64,000 bases of DNA, taken from NCBI GenBank assembly GCA_018241685.1, contig JAFEDJ010000013.1, positions 62,001-126,000 of the forward strand, given 5' to 3'. Position 1 is the stretch's first letter, and every line of letters begins with the position of its first letter. The translations under genes and the position numbers were made by a program. Shown here one piece after another: positions 46,180 to 54,381 of this stretch. Source of the stretch: Pseudomonadota bacterium. GTDB taxonomy: Bacteria; Pseudomonadota; Gammaproteobacteria; Burkholderiales; Rhodocyclaceae. Below the pieces are notes generated by a model. It saw only the letters and a list, made by a program, of their open reading frames with translations. It searched no databases and was not told the DNA's origin.

Positions 46180-47931
46180 GTGGGTGGTCATAACCAGTGT
46201 TTCATTTACGGCCCGACCGAGCGCTGCCGTTTCTACGATCCCGACCTGTCTCGCGCCTATCTCACCGCGCTGGTCTACTTGTTCGTCCTTGACTACGACA
46301 GCGTGTTTTGGAGCAAGGATGTGGATGACTTCATCGGACATGTTGCGGGTTTCGCCCTAGTGGAATTTGTCTTTCCAGACGATGTCACTTACCCCTGCCT
46401 GCCCGTTTCTACGGAAGAGCGCGGCCTCTTGTTCCCGCTGCGCGGCGAGTCCTTGTGTACCGCTCCCGAAATCGAGTTAGCCGTAGCGATGAGCGCGAAA
46501 GTGGTTATCAAGCATGGACTTGTCATCCCCTGGATGAAACGCGACGTGGTATTTGCGCGCAGTACCACCACGCCTGGAAAGCATCGTGTCAAGGAGAGTC
46601 TTGCGACCACTGATGAATCTACAGACCCCCTCCTTGGTGATCGCCAGCAGACCTATCCACCGGATCCTCGAGGTGACGAAGGCTATCGCCTGTTCGAGAG
46701 CTTCGCGAGCTTCATCCGGGAGATGCGCAGCCCGTATGCCCGCAAAACCTTGCCGTTCGAGTTCGTCAAGTTGCTTGGAAACAGCCTCTACGGAAAGACA
46801 GGCCAGGGGTTCAAGGGAAAGCGTGCCTTTGGTGTGCGGGAAATGAGCGGGGTCGTAGTGGGGCCTTCTCGTGTTTCCGACCCGGCGGTCGCCGCGCTGG
46901 TCTGTGGCTTCATCCGCGCGGTGATTGCGGAAATTCTCTGGAAACTGCCCAAGGACGCGACAGTGGTCAGCGCGACCACCGATGGCTTTCTCGTCGATTG
47001 CCCGATCGAAGACCTGGACCTGAACGGCACGATGTGCCGGCGTTTCCAGGCGCTCGTCGACCGCATCTCCCCGGGCTCCCACATGCTGGAAAACAAGCAT
47101 CAAGTCATGCAGTTGTTTGCCGGTCGGACTCGCCTCCAGTTCACCGTAGAAGCTGATGGAGAGCACAAGACGGTCACGGCCAAGGGCGGGATCAAACCGG
47201 GGCCGGAGATCGAAGATGAGAACGCCTTCATGCTCGATCTGACGATCAACCGTCAGCCTGGCCAGAAACTGACCTACGAGTCGTTCATCTCGATGCGGGA
47301 TCAGTTGCCGCTGGAACTCGATCTGCAAACGGAAACGCGGGAAACGCGGATCAATCTTGAGTACGATTTCAAGAGACGTCCGATTCCTGACAGCGTGCGG
47401 ATGGTTCCAATGGCAGGTACGAATGAAAGCCATCTGGCTTTCAGGACGGAGCCGTGGGACACCGTTGATGAAGCGCTCATGACCCGGCTGATCTTTGATG
47501 CCTGGCGCGATGACCATTGCCTGAAGACCATCGAGGACTTCCAGTCCTGGGAGTACTACCGTGCCTTCAAGATGGCAACAAGACTGACGGCAAAACCTGC
47601 CTCACCGACGATTGCGGCAGGCGGACAGAGGACCGGCCGGAAGAACCTGACGCGCGGTGGCTACCTGGCCGTTGCTAAGCAGCTTTTCCTGGCTGCGTAT
47701 CAGAAGAAGCTCTGGGGGCTGGACGGAGCCGACCTCAGCCAGCGCAAACTCGCCGAATGGCTGACATCGCAGGGCTACAAGACCTCGGTTTCCGCGGTCA
47801 AGAATGGGACTCGAGAACACCCGGTAGAAAACCTGGTGCCGGCGACCGATGAGGTTGTCGCCTTTCTGGACAGTATGAAGAGTCGCTTCCCTGGCCTTGA
47901 AGTGGAACGCTTCTTGATCCGAGCCACATGA
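46180..47931 (+). CDS. Family B DNA polymerase, polymerase half (piPolB-like)
   Basis: Same frame as the exonuclease half, nine sense codons after the TAG (first possible start GTG 46180, no good ribosome-binding site). It opens with GGHNQCFIYG, equivalent to the YxGG/A motif joining exo and pol domains. Motif A is YDPDLSRAY (residues 19-27 from 46180), motif B KLLGNSLYGK (197-206) and motif C ATTDGF (265-270). The Asp of motif A (D22) and the invariant second Asp of motif C (D268) are present; the first Asp of motif C is Thr. A C-terminal extension (GYLAVAKQLFLAAYQKKLWG, LSQRKLAEWLTSQGYKTSVS) resembles a helix-turn-helix. All catalytic elements seem intact, which argues against long decay. 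Confidence 0.84.
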   Translation: MGGHNQCFIYGPTERCRFYDPDLSRAYLTALVYLFVLDYDSVFWSKDVDDFIGHVAGFALVEFVFPDDVTYPCLPVSTEERGLLFPLRGESLCTAPEIELAVAMSAKVVIKHGLVIPWMKRDVVFARSTTTPGKHRVKESLATTDESTDPLLGDRQQTYPPDPRGDEGYRLFESFASFIREMRSPYARKTLPFEFVKLLGNSLYGKTGQGFKGKRAFGVREMSGVVVGPSRVSDPAVAALVCGFIRAVIAEILWKLPKDATVVSATTDGFLVDCPIEDLDLNGTMCRRFQALVDRISPGSHMLENKHQVMQLFAGRTRLQFTVEADGEHKTVTAKGGIKPGPEIEDENAFMLDLTINRQPGQKLTYESFISMRDQLPLELDLQTETRETRINLEYDFKRRPIPDSVRMVPMAGTNESHLAFRTEPWDTVDEALMTRLIFDAWRDDHCLKTIEDFQSWEYYRAFKMATRLTAKPASPTIAAGGQRTGRKNLTRGGYLAVAKQLFLAAYQKKLWGLDGADLSQRKLAEWLTSQGYKTSVSAVKNGTREHPVENLVPATDEVVAFLDSMKSRFPGLEVERFLIRAT

Positions 47932-47956
47932 CGTTGAAGCCTGACGGGGCTTGTTC

Positions 47957-47993
47957 AAAGGGTGATGTCGTCACTGCGACATCACCCTTTTCT
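47957..47993 (+). terminator. Bidirectional terminator between polymerase and fic
   Basis: AAAGGGTGATGTCG (47957-47970) and CGACATCACCCTTT (47977-47990) form a perfect 14-bp stem with A- and T-rich flanks, between the two convergent genes. Confidence 0.88.
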
Positions 47994-48065
47994 ATCGTGA
48001 CACGCCGTCCTCTGGCAACACTCGTTACTCCATCGGCTCCGCACAACCAACTCCCTCGACAGGGC

Positions 48066-49196
48066 TCAAAACGACACGTCACGCTCGTTCAGTTCGTACC
48101 CCGTGCTCCGCCCCCCTCCAGCCATCTTCCGGAGCACCCCGCGGGCAAGCAGATCGTTGATGTCCCGCAGCGCCGTATCCGCCGAACACTTGGCGATCGC
48201 CGCCCACTTGCTGCTTGTGAGTTTTCCCTCAAAGCCATCCAGCAGCCGATTCAGCACTTTCACCTGTCGCTCGTTGAGTGGCGTGGCGGCCCAGCGCTGC
48301 CAGAACCGCGCCTTGATCAGTACAGCATCGAGCGTGTGCTGGGCCTGATCCACTGCGCGGTGCAGGCTCTCCAGAAACCAGACCAGCCACGCCGTAACAT
48401 CCATGGAGCCTTTCTGGGTGCGCTCAAGAATCTCGTAGTACGCCTTCCGGTCCCGTTGGATCTGTGCCGACAGGCTGTAGAAGCGCTGGGGGCTGCCGTC
48501 AGCACGGGCGAGCAGCAGGTCACCGACAGCCCGGGCAATCCGTCCATTGCCATCGTCGAAAGGGTGCAGCGTGACGAACCAGAGGTGTCCGAGGCCTGCC
48601 TTGATCAGCGGAGGCTCGCCGGAGTCGGCGTTCAGCCAGTTCAGGAATCTTGCCGTCTCTGAAGGGAGTTGCTCAGCGGACGGAGCCTCGAAGTGGACCT
48701 TCTGCCGCCCCATCGGTCCGGAGATCACCTGCATCGGCCCGTTGGCATCATCACGCCAGCCGGCCACCTTGATCCGCGTCATCCCCGAATAGCCCGTCGG
48801 AAACAGCGCCGCGTGCCAGCCGAACAGGCGTTCCTCGGTCATCGGCAGCACCGAGTTGGCCGTTGCATCCAACACCATCTCGACCACGCCTTCGACGTGT
48901 CGATCGACGGGCGCCAGGGCCCCGACGTCTACGCCCAGCCGACGGGCGATGCTCGACCGGACAGAGGCGACATTCAGGTGCTCCCCCTCGATCTCGCTGG
49001 TCTTGACTACATCGTCGGTAAGCGCAAGCAGACTCGCCTGATCGCGGGTCGCGGCCCCGACGTCGGCGAGGCGACCCAGGAGCATACCCTGGGCTCGGCT
49101 GACTTCAGCTAGACGGCTTGCCAGTGCTGCAAGGTCATAACGCCAGAGCGGCCAATCAGTCGCCTGCCAGATGTAAAGGTAATCGTCGTGATTCAT
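48066..49196 (-). CDS. Fic-family AMPylase with N-terminal DUF4172 and C-terminal winged helix
   Basis: Fic proteins transfer AMP (or other groups) from nucleotides to protein hydroxyls. The 376-aa protein has a DUF4172-like start (YLYIWQATDWPLWRYD), the inhibitory helix motif TSEIEGEHLN (class II, self-inhibited), the catalytic HPFDDGNGRIAR and a C-terminal winged helix (AIAKCSADTALRDINDLLAR). ATG 49196 is preferred to GTG 49229 because the family begins near this residue; neither has a good ribosome-binding site. Palindromic repeats cover the start. The DNA-binding tail and repeats together suggest autoregulation. Target unknown. Confidence 0.9.
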   Translation of the reverse strand: MNHDDYLYIWQATDWPLWRYDLAALASRLAEVSRAQGMLLGRLADVGAATRDQASLLALTDDVVKTSEIEGEHLNVASVRSSIARRLGVDVGALAPVDRHVEGVVEMVLDATANSVLPMTEERLFGWHAALFPTGYSGMTRIKVAGWRDDANGPMQVISGPMGRQKVHFEAPSAEQLPSETARFLNWLNADSGEPPLIKAGLGHLWFVTLHPFDDGNGRIARAVGDLLLARADGSPQRFYSLSAQIQRDRKAYYEILERTQKGSMDVTAWLVWFLESLHRAVDQAQHTLDAVLIKARFWQRWAATPLNERQVKVLNRLLDGFEGKLTSSKWAAIAKCSADTALRDINDLLARGVLRKMAGGGRSTGYELNERDVSF

Positions 49197-49259
49197 GCGG
49201 TGATTATGGGTAGCTTTCACCGCATGCACAAGACAATCACCGCATGAACAGCGGTGATT
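49194..49259 (-). promoter_or_regulatory. Four half-site repeat cluster over the fic start (operator-like)
   Basis: Two adjacent inverted repeats share the half-site GCGGTGATT: CATGCGGTGA/TCACCGCATG (49194-49203/49217-49226) and AATCACCGC/GCGGTGATT (49235-49243/49251-49259). The first copy includes the fic start codon. Such a cluster is expected of a repressor operator; the Fic protein's own winged helix is the obvious candidate. Inference from sequence only. Confidence 0.6.
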
Positions 49260-49288
49260 GTCACCTGGATTATCCGCACGGATGATGG

Positions 49289-49328
49289 AACAAGGGGGGA
49301 TGTCGCCATGGTGGCATCCCCCCTTGTT
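49289..49328 (+). terminator. Strong GC-rich hairpin upstream of fic
   Basis: AACAAGGGGGGATG (49289-49302) and CATCCCCCCTTGTT (49315-49328) form a perfect 14-bp stem around a partly self-complementary 12-base loop. There is no clean U tract on either side, so it may be an insulator, an element end or a factor-dependent terminator. Confidence 0.45.
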
Positions 49329-49441
49329 ACGTCTGGCTCCGCCGTCTTCTGAAAATCTCGCTTAGTGGTACGCCTCACCAAGCTAGAAGAGGCCCAACAT
49401 TACAACGCCATGGTAAGCACGACATGCACACACACGACAGC

Positions 49442-49463
49442 TTATGTCACTTTCGTGACGTAA
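49442..49463. promoter_or_regulatory. Palindromic operator-like site
   Basis: TTATGTCAC-TTTC-GTGACGTAA is a 9-bp dyad with one mismatch in the A/T-rich region ahead of the dynamin operon, about 110 bases before the promoter proposed at 49551. Possible regulator-binding site; no regulator family is implied. Confidence 0.4.
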
Positions 49464-49549
49464 GGTACGGCATCAATGCATGCTGTCAAAACCATCATTA
49501 ACGAAAAATATACATAATTTATGTGAAAAACTCCACTTCGACACACGAT

Positions 49550-49587
49550 TTTGTCATATAGCATGAAGCAAAATACTTTATGACAAA
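49550..49587 (+). promoter_or_regulatory. Candidate promoter with overlapping operator for the dynamin operon
   Basis: TTGTCA (49551-49556) and TACTTT (49574-49579) are 17 bases apart, a plausible though weak sigma-70 promoter. It would start RNA about 25 bases before the riboswitch. A perfect 9-bp inverted repeat, TTTGTCATA (49550-49558) and TATGACAAA (49579-49587), covers both boxes, so repression at this promoter is likely. The surrounding 180 bases are much richer in A/T than the flanks. Confidence 0.45.
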
Positions 49588-49611
49588 TTCGCATCTCTAA
49601 ACAAAAGTACG

Positions 49612-49700
49612 ATCAAAAATTGGCAAACGGGGTGAGAGCCCAGGACGCAAAGCCACGGGTCCTACTCGCTGACAGCGAGAGGATGGCTGGGTTGCACCGC
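49612..49700 (+). ncRNA. GEMM-I riboswitch (cyclic di-GMP-I class)
   Basis: The sequence carries the conserved GEMM-I elements in order. These are GGCAAAC (49622-49628), a P1b hairpin (GGGG-TGAGA-GCCC), GGACGCAAAGCCACGGGTCC (49643-49662), a P2 hairpin CTCGCT-GAC-AGCGAG (49665-49679), then AGGATGGCTGGGTTGC (49680-49695). The base I align with Vc2 G20 is G, which favours c-di-GMP over cGAMP, but the by-eye alignment is not decisive. It lies 185 bases upstream of the small membrane protein and the two dynamin genes, in their orientation. Confidence 0.86.
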
Positions 49701-49727
49701 TAAGCAGTCTGCCGCGGTCAGAGTTTT
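49696..49727 (+). terminator. Possible expression-platform hairpin of the riboswitch
   Basis: ACCGC (49696-49700) and GCGGT (49714-49718) pair around an inner GCA/TGC stem and are followed after five bases by TTTT. The left arm is adjacent to the 3' edge of the aptamer, so folding of the two could compete. Weak as a terminator; proposed only because a riboswitch needs such an element. The following 150 bases to the first gene hold nothing else clear. Confidence 0.35.
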
Positions 49728-49884
49728 CCCGCCTTCCTATTGCAATGAAGTTGCCCAGCGAGTTCTCCGGCACGTTCTCACGAACCATCGCCGCAAATTA
49801 ACTACGCATTTTGGGGGCATCGAAGTCCATATCCAGCCAAATGGTCGGCCTTGATTCATCAACGCCAGTACTCAAGGGAAATCA

Positions 49885-50097
49885 ATGCTTCTTGCAATCA
49901 TCGTTGTTCTAGTGATTTTTGGACTCCTCCTGCTATTCGGGGTTATCGCCACTCTCGTCGAAATGATAGTGGGCTTAGCCCTGCTTGCAGGCGTCGTGGC
50001 TCTCACCATCACATTCCCCTATGTAATGATTCCACTAATTTTAATCGGCTATTTTTTCGGTCAGAAAAATAAAAAATCCGAATTACGGAAGGATTAA
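49885..50097 (+). CDS. Small two-helix membrane protein ahead of the dynamins (70 aa)
   Basis: Almost entirely hydrophobic: MLLAIIVVLVIFGLLLLFGV and a second span to about residue 60, then a charged tail QKNKKSELRKD. Ribosome-binding site AAGGGA is seven bases upstream of the ATG. It is the first gene after the riboswitch and ends seven bases before the first dynamin gene. Its partner is therefore probably the dynamin pair, as membrane anchor or pore. No family recognised. Confidence 0.75.
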   Translation: MLLAIIVVLVIFGLLLLFGVIATLVEMIVGLALLAGVVALTITFPYVMIPLILIGYFFGQKNKKSELRKD

Positions 50098-50104
50098 ACT
50101 TAAT

Positions 50105-52333
50105 ATGCAAAAACATCTTGAAAAAGCCCCACCCAAAGAACCGAAAAAAATATATAGCGAGATCATTAAATATATAGACAACTCAATCGAGTCCATCACA
50201 CAGACCCCCATTACGCCAGAGCTCGATACAAATATCGCTCAGGAAAGGAGCAAAGCTCTCGAGCTTCTCAGCGGATACAAATCAAGTATTTCCAAGAGCC
50301 TAGAGGATCTGAAGCGCGTATCTGAATGGGAGACATTCACCATTGCGATGTACGGTGAAACCAATGCGGGAAAATCCACAATCATAGAGACCCTGAGAAT
50401 CCTACTAGGGGAGCCACTCAAGCTTGAGTCGCAGGAAAAGTTCCGGCAAAAAGCGAGAAGCATCCAGCTCGATGCAGATTACATCGAGTCATTGCAAAGT
50501 CAAATGCAGCAAGCCACAGCACAGAAACTCGCAAAAGAACAGGAGTTGCTTACGCTAGGCCAACAGCAGACGAGTACTCAAGCCGGCCTGCAGCAAGCGA
50601 TTGAACAGCAACAGGCTCTTGTCCTACACAAGAAACGTACGCTCGGCTTTTGGAAGAAGATCGTGCACTGGTTCAAGAAGCTTGAGGAGGAGGTTAAGCT
50701 AACGCTACTTGCAGAGCAGTTGAAAAAAGTTAAAGTGGAGCATCAAGGGTTAATACGTGCTCTGCAATCCAGCATTGAAGCTGCGACAAAGCGAATAGAG
50801 AGTTACCGGCATGAACTCGCTCTAATCGGCAGGAAAATTGAAGAGCTGACGCCCTACCAAGACGGCGAAATTATCGGTACTGGCCGTTCCGACTTCACCC
50901 TGAAATCTCAAAGCTATCATTTTGAGGTAAACGGCCAGAAGTTTGCCCTAATTGACGTCCCAGGCATCGAGGGAGACGAGAAGAAAGTTAGTGCCGCAAT
51001 CGACGAGGCGATCAAGAAAGCTCATGCCGTGTTCTACATCACTCGCAAGCCATCACCGCCCAACAAGGGTGAAGCAGGTCAGCCCGGAACGGTAGAGAAG
51101 ATTCGCCAGCACCTCGGCAGCCAGACCGAAGTTTGGGCCATTTACAACAAGGGGATCACCAACCCTATGGCCCTACAGGCGCCAAATCTTATCAACGCAG
51201 GGGAAGCTGACAGCCTAGGCGATCTGGAAAAAGAATTGCGCTCTCAGCTCGGCAAAAGCTACCAAGGCTGCATCAGCCTTAGCGCATTACCAGCGTTCTA
51301 TGCATCCAGCGACTGCATCCTTCCAACCAGTCCCCACTACAGAAGCCAGAAGAAGTTCCTCGTAGGCATGGGTGTGCAAGAGCTGCAGGAAAAGAGCAAC
51401 TTCACATCCTTCTTGAACTTCGTCAGCCAGAACCTTTGTCGCGACCACAAGGAAAAAATCGATAAGTCAAATAAGCGGAAGATTCACGCGATCATCACGG
51501 ATGGCCTGCAGATGCTGGAGGGAATGATCGACACCTTCTCAACCGCCAAGATGAATCTCGGGAAACAGCATCAATCCATCTCACGTGAATTGGACAATCT
51601 CGAAGACAGCGTTGCACGCCGCATCAAGAGCCGTTGCCACGACAGGCTGTCACAGGCCAAGACCCAAAAACGCCAACTTATTTATTCGGATATTGAAAAA
51701 GACATCAGCAACGATGACTTCAAGCAAATACTGAAGCGACGTATCGACCAACTCAAGGATGAACTCGTGGCATCGCTTCAAGAATCACTTCACACCGAAG
51801 TTGATTGCTTCGAGGCGGAAATCAAGGAACTGGTTACGCGCTTTCTAAAGAATGCCGATGAAATCCTGGAGGTCAATATAAACCGTCAATTCGGCACAAA
51901 GAGCAGCTTCGCCCTCAATTTCAAGATGGATAGCGGCATCAATACACTGGGGCTACTGTCATCTCTGGGAGGTGCAGCCGGACTAATTTGGACAGCATTT
52001 TTAGCTTCCAACCCGGCCGGGTGGACTGTTGCAGTGGTGTTGGGTGCAGTAACCCTGCTATTCAGTTTCGTTAAATCCGTGTGGGGCTTCTTCAGTTCAT
52101 CGTACAAGATGGAACAGCAACGCAAATCAGCGGACGAAAATCTTGCAAATGTATTCGAGAATATTGAGAGAACTTTCGACAAACGCCTGTCCGAAGTGGG
52201 GGCCGAGGTTTCGAAAAGCATGATGCAAATCAAGGAGCAGCTCTCTGCCCCCCTACACTCCGTGCATGGGACCTTGCATGCACTGCAGATGGCAAGCAAA
52301 GACATCAACCAAATCGCATTGAAATTTTCGTAA
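50105..52333 (+). CDS. Dynamin-like GTPase 1 (742 aa)
   Basis: GTPase of the bacterial dynamin group. G1 is YGETNAGKST (residues 83-92), G3 DVPG (284-287) and the G4 position reads YNKG (347-350). A coiled-coil insertion of about 150 residues (about 125-275) lies between G1 and G3, which is unusual. A hydrophobic membrane-paddle-like segment sits at about 612-665 (SLGGAAGLIWTAFLASNP, WTVAVVLGAVTLLFSFV), with helical bundles around it. Such proteins bind and remodel membranes; the pair resembles the LeoBC/LeoA type. It precedes the second dynamin gene by eight bases. Phage-defence or membrane-repair roles are inferred from relatives. Confidence 0.83.
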   Translation: MQKHLEKAPPKEPKKIYSEIIKYIDNSIESITQTPITPELDTNIAQERSKALELLSGYKSSISKSLEDLKRVSEWETFTIAMYGETNAGKSTIIETLRILLGEPLKLESQEKFRQKARSIQLDADYIESLQSQMQQATAQKLAKEQELLTLGQQQTSTQAGLQQAIEQQQALVLHKKRTLGFWKKIVHWFKKLEEEVKLTLLAEQLKKVKVEHQGLIRALQSSIEAATKRIESYRHELALIGRKIEELTPYQDGEIIGTGRSDFTLKSQSYHFEVNGQKFALIDVPGIEGDEKKVSAAIDEAIKKAHAVFYITRKPSPPNKGEAGQPGTVEKIRQHLGSQTEVWAIYNKGITNPMALQAPNLINAGEADSLGDLEKELRSQLGKSYQGCISLSALPAFYASSDCILPTSPHYRSQKKFLVGMGVQELQEKSNFTSFLNFVSQNLCRDHKEKIDKSNKRKIHAIITDGLQMLEGMIDTFSTAKMNLGKQHQSISRELDNLEDSVARRIKSRCHDRLSQAKTQKRQLIYSDIEKDISNDDFKQILKRRIDQLKDELVASLQESLHTEVDCFEAEIKELVTRFLKNADEILEVNINRQFGTKSSFALNFKMDSGINTLGLLSSLGGAAGLIWTAFLASNPAGWTVAVVLGAVTLLFSFVKSVWGFFSSSYKMEQQRKSADENLANVFENIERTFDKRLSEVGAEVSKSMMQIKEQLSAPLHSVHGTLHALQMASKDINQIALKFS

Positions 52334-52341
52334 AAGCAAAA

Positions 52342-54246
52342 ATGAATAACGCTATCAAATACTTCGACCAACAAAAGCTTCAAGCCCTCAACATACTGAA
52401 GAAACTTGTAGAGTTCGTTCGAGAAGGTGATCAACTCGGGATAAACATGCACCCCGATCTAGTGCAAAAGGTGCTAAACGGGCTCGATGAAGTTCAGGAC
52501 GAGAAACTCCGCGTTGCCCTGATCGGTGGCTTCTCTGAGGGTAAGACCTCGATTGCCGCTGCATGGATGGAAAAGCTGGATAAGACCAGCATGAAGATCA
52601 GTCATCAAGAGTCCTCCAACGAGGTCAAGATCTATGACGTGGAGGACAAGCTCCAACTCATAGACACTCCCGGCCTGTTCGGTTTCAAAGAGCAGGTCAA
52701 TACGGACACGATGGCAATCGAGAAATACAAAGACATCACAAAGCACTACGTCAGCGAGGCTCACCTCGTACTGTATGTGATGAACTCGACCAACTCGATC
52801 AAGCAGAGTCACGCGGACGATCTCAATTGGCTTTTCCGTTCGCTGAACCTGTTACCGCGTACGGTGTTTGTTCTTAGCCGGTTTGACGAGGTCGCCGACG
52901 TTGCTGACGAGGTCGATTATCTTGAGAAATTTCTGGTAAAGAAGTCCTCGGTTGCTCAGCGTCTGGATGAAATGCTGCACCTCTCCACCGACGAGAAAGC
53001 CAGCTTATCCATCGTCGCGGTGGCGGCCAATCCCTTTGACCTGGGTACCGAGCACTGGCTGACCAATCTCGAGCAATTCAAGAGCCTGTCCCATATCGAT
53101 AAGCTCCAGGATGCCACTCGAGTCAAAATCCAGCAAAGTGGTGGTGTGCTGGCTCTGGCGAACGAGGTCAAAAAGAGCATCATTTCGGACATCATTCAGA
53201 AGCAACTGCCTCTGGCCCAAGAAGGTTTCGAGACACTCAAAAATGAATCGCAGCGAATGAACTCGATGCTCAACGACCAGAAGCATGAGCTCAGCAAAGT
53301 GTCCAAAAAGATCAGTGATGCGCGAGTCAATCTACGCGGCCGCATCGTCCGGTATTTCGAAGACTTGCTCCTGCAGTGCAAGGGAGTAAGCCCAGAAACG
53401 TTTAACGAGTTTCTGCATCGGGAAATCGGAACAGAGGGGGGACTAATAAATCAGCGTGTGCAAGAGATTTTCTCGGATGAAGTCAAAAGTATCGCTCAGG
53501 ATCTGGACCGAATTCAGGTCAAGATCGATTCAGAATTTGTCCAGTTTCACAATGTAGCTCTAGCCATGGGAAAAAAGGGCTTGGATTTTCTCAACAAGAG
53601 CAACGTAATCAATAACCAAAACGTGCTAATGGTTCGTAACGGACTCAGCACGGCATCCAAGGCGCTCGGGATGGATCTGGGCGGTATGCTCAAGTTCAAA
53701 CCCTGGGGTGCAACCAAGCTGGCAAATGGCATCAGCGGAGCATTGTCTGTATTGGGGCTTGCTCTGGAGGTGTGGGACAGTTGGAAGCAAGAGGAGCAAA
53801 AGCTCCAATTTCAGCAGGCCATGGTTAAAATGCAGAACAATCTGTCTAGCCAAAGCAAGGAGATTGTTGATCTCATTGAGGCGGATAGCTTCAGCGAGCG
53901 TTTTTTCCCTGTTTACCAAGAGCTCCAAGACCATTTGCGAGACCTGAAGAACGAACTCGATCTGATCTCGGCCAAGTACGAGGGATTCAAGCAGTGGTAT
54001 TCGTTTGGCCAGGCTATCGACATAGAGTTCCGCGAGGTTGATCGATTGGGGCAGTCACCTATCCTGACGCCCCCCGCAGCCTCGCCCCAGCAAATCGAAG
54101 CACCGGCGCCAAAAGAGGTTGCCGAGCAATCGCTCCCTACCTCTGCATCGCCCTTTGTCACTCCAACCCAGCCAGACATTGGGACTTCTTCAAACAAGAC
54201 AGAGACAAGAAGCCTGTGGCAGCGCCTTTTCTCTAGGAACCTCTAA
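52342..54246 (+). CDS. Dynamin-like GTPase 2, LeoA-like (634 aa)
   Basis: G1 GGFSEGKTS (residues 62-70), G3 DTPG (108-111) and G4 SRFD (179-182) are all present. The GGFSEGKT form is typical of the LeoA/HP0731 group of bacterial dynamins. The rest is helical bundle, with a moderately hydrophobic region at about 455-480 (GATKLANGISGALSVLGLAL). The proline-rich tail ends SLWQRLFSRNL. It is co-transcribed with the first dynamin. LeoA was described in an E. coli pathogenicity island; related two-dynamin operons have been proposed as anti-phage systems. It is the last gene of the island. Confidence 0.85.
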   Translation: MNNAIKYFDQQKLQALNILKKLVEFVREGDQLGINMHPDLVQKVLNGLDEVQDEKLRVALIGGFSEGKTSIAAAWMEKLDKTSMKISHQESSNEVKIYDVEDKLQLIDTPGLFGFKEQVNTDTMAIEKYKDITKHYVSEAHLVLYVMNSTNSIKQSHADDLNWLFRSLNLLPRTVFVLSRFDEVADVADEVDYLEKFLVKKSSVAQRLDEMLHLSTDEKASLSIVAVAANPFDLGTEHWLTNLEQFKSLSHIDKLQDATRVKIQQSGGVLALANEVKKSIISDIIQKQLPLAQEGFETLKNESQRMNSMLNDQKHELSKVSKKISDARVNLRGRIVRYFEDLLLQCKGVSPETFNEFLHREIGTEGGLINQRVQEIFSDEVKSIAQDLDRIQVKIDSEFVQFHNVALAMGKKGLDFLNKSNVINNQNVLMVRNGLSTASKALGMDLGGMLKFKPWGATKLANGISGALSVLGLALEVWDSWKQEEQKLQFQQAMVKMQNNLSSQSKEIVDLIEADSFSERFFPVYQELQDHLRDLKNELDLISAKYEGFKQWYSFGQAIDIEFREVDRLGQSPILTPPAASPQQIEAPAPKEVAEQSLPTSASPFVTPTQPDIGTSSNKTETRSLWQRLFSRNL

Positions 54247-54250
54247 CGCC

Positions 54251-54293
54251 GGTTCATCGCTGGGGTGAACCCTACTATCTGGTTCATCGCTGG
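54251..54293 (+). repeat. 13-bp direct repeat near the right island end
   Basis: GGTTCATCGCTGG occurs at 54251-54263 and again at 54281-54293, 30 bases apart, with the partly inverted GGTGAACC between them. It lies about 90 bases inside the right attachment repeat, where recombinase or excisionase arm sites would be expected. Confidence 0.5.
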
Positions 54294-54381
54294 TCACACG
54301 AAAGCGACTGCACATGTACCGTGCTGCGCACCCGGGTCCTTGGAAATTCAGGCAACGTCCCCCATCCGCAACGACACTTCT

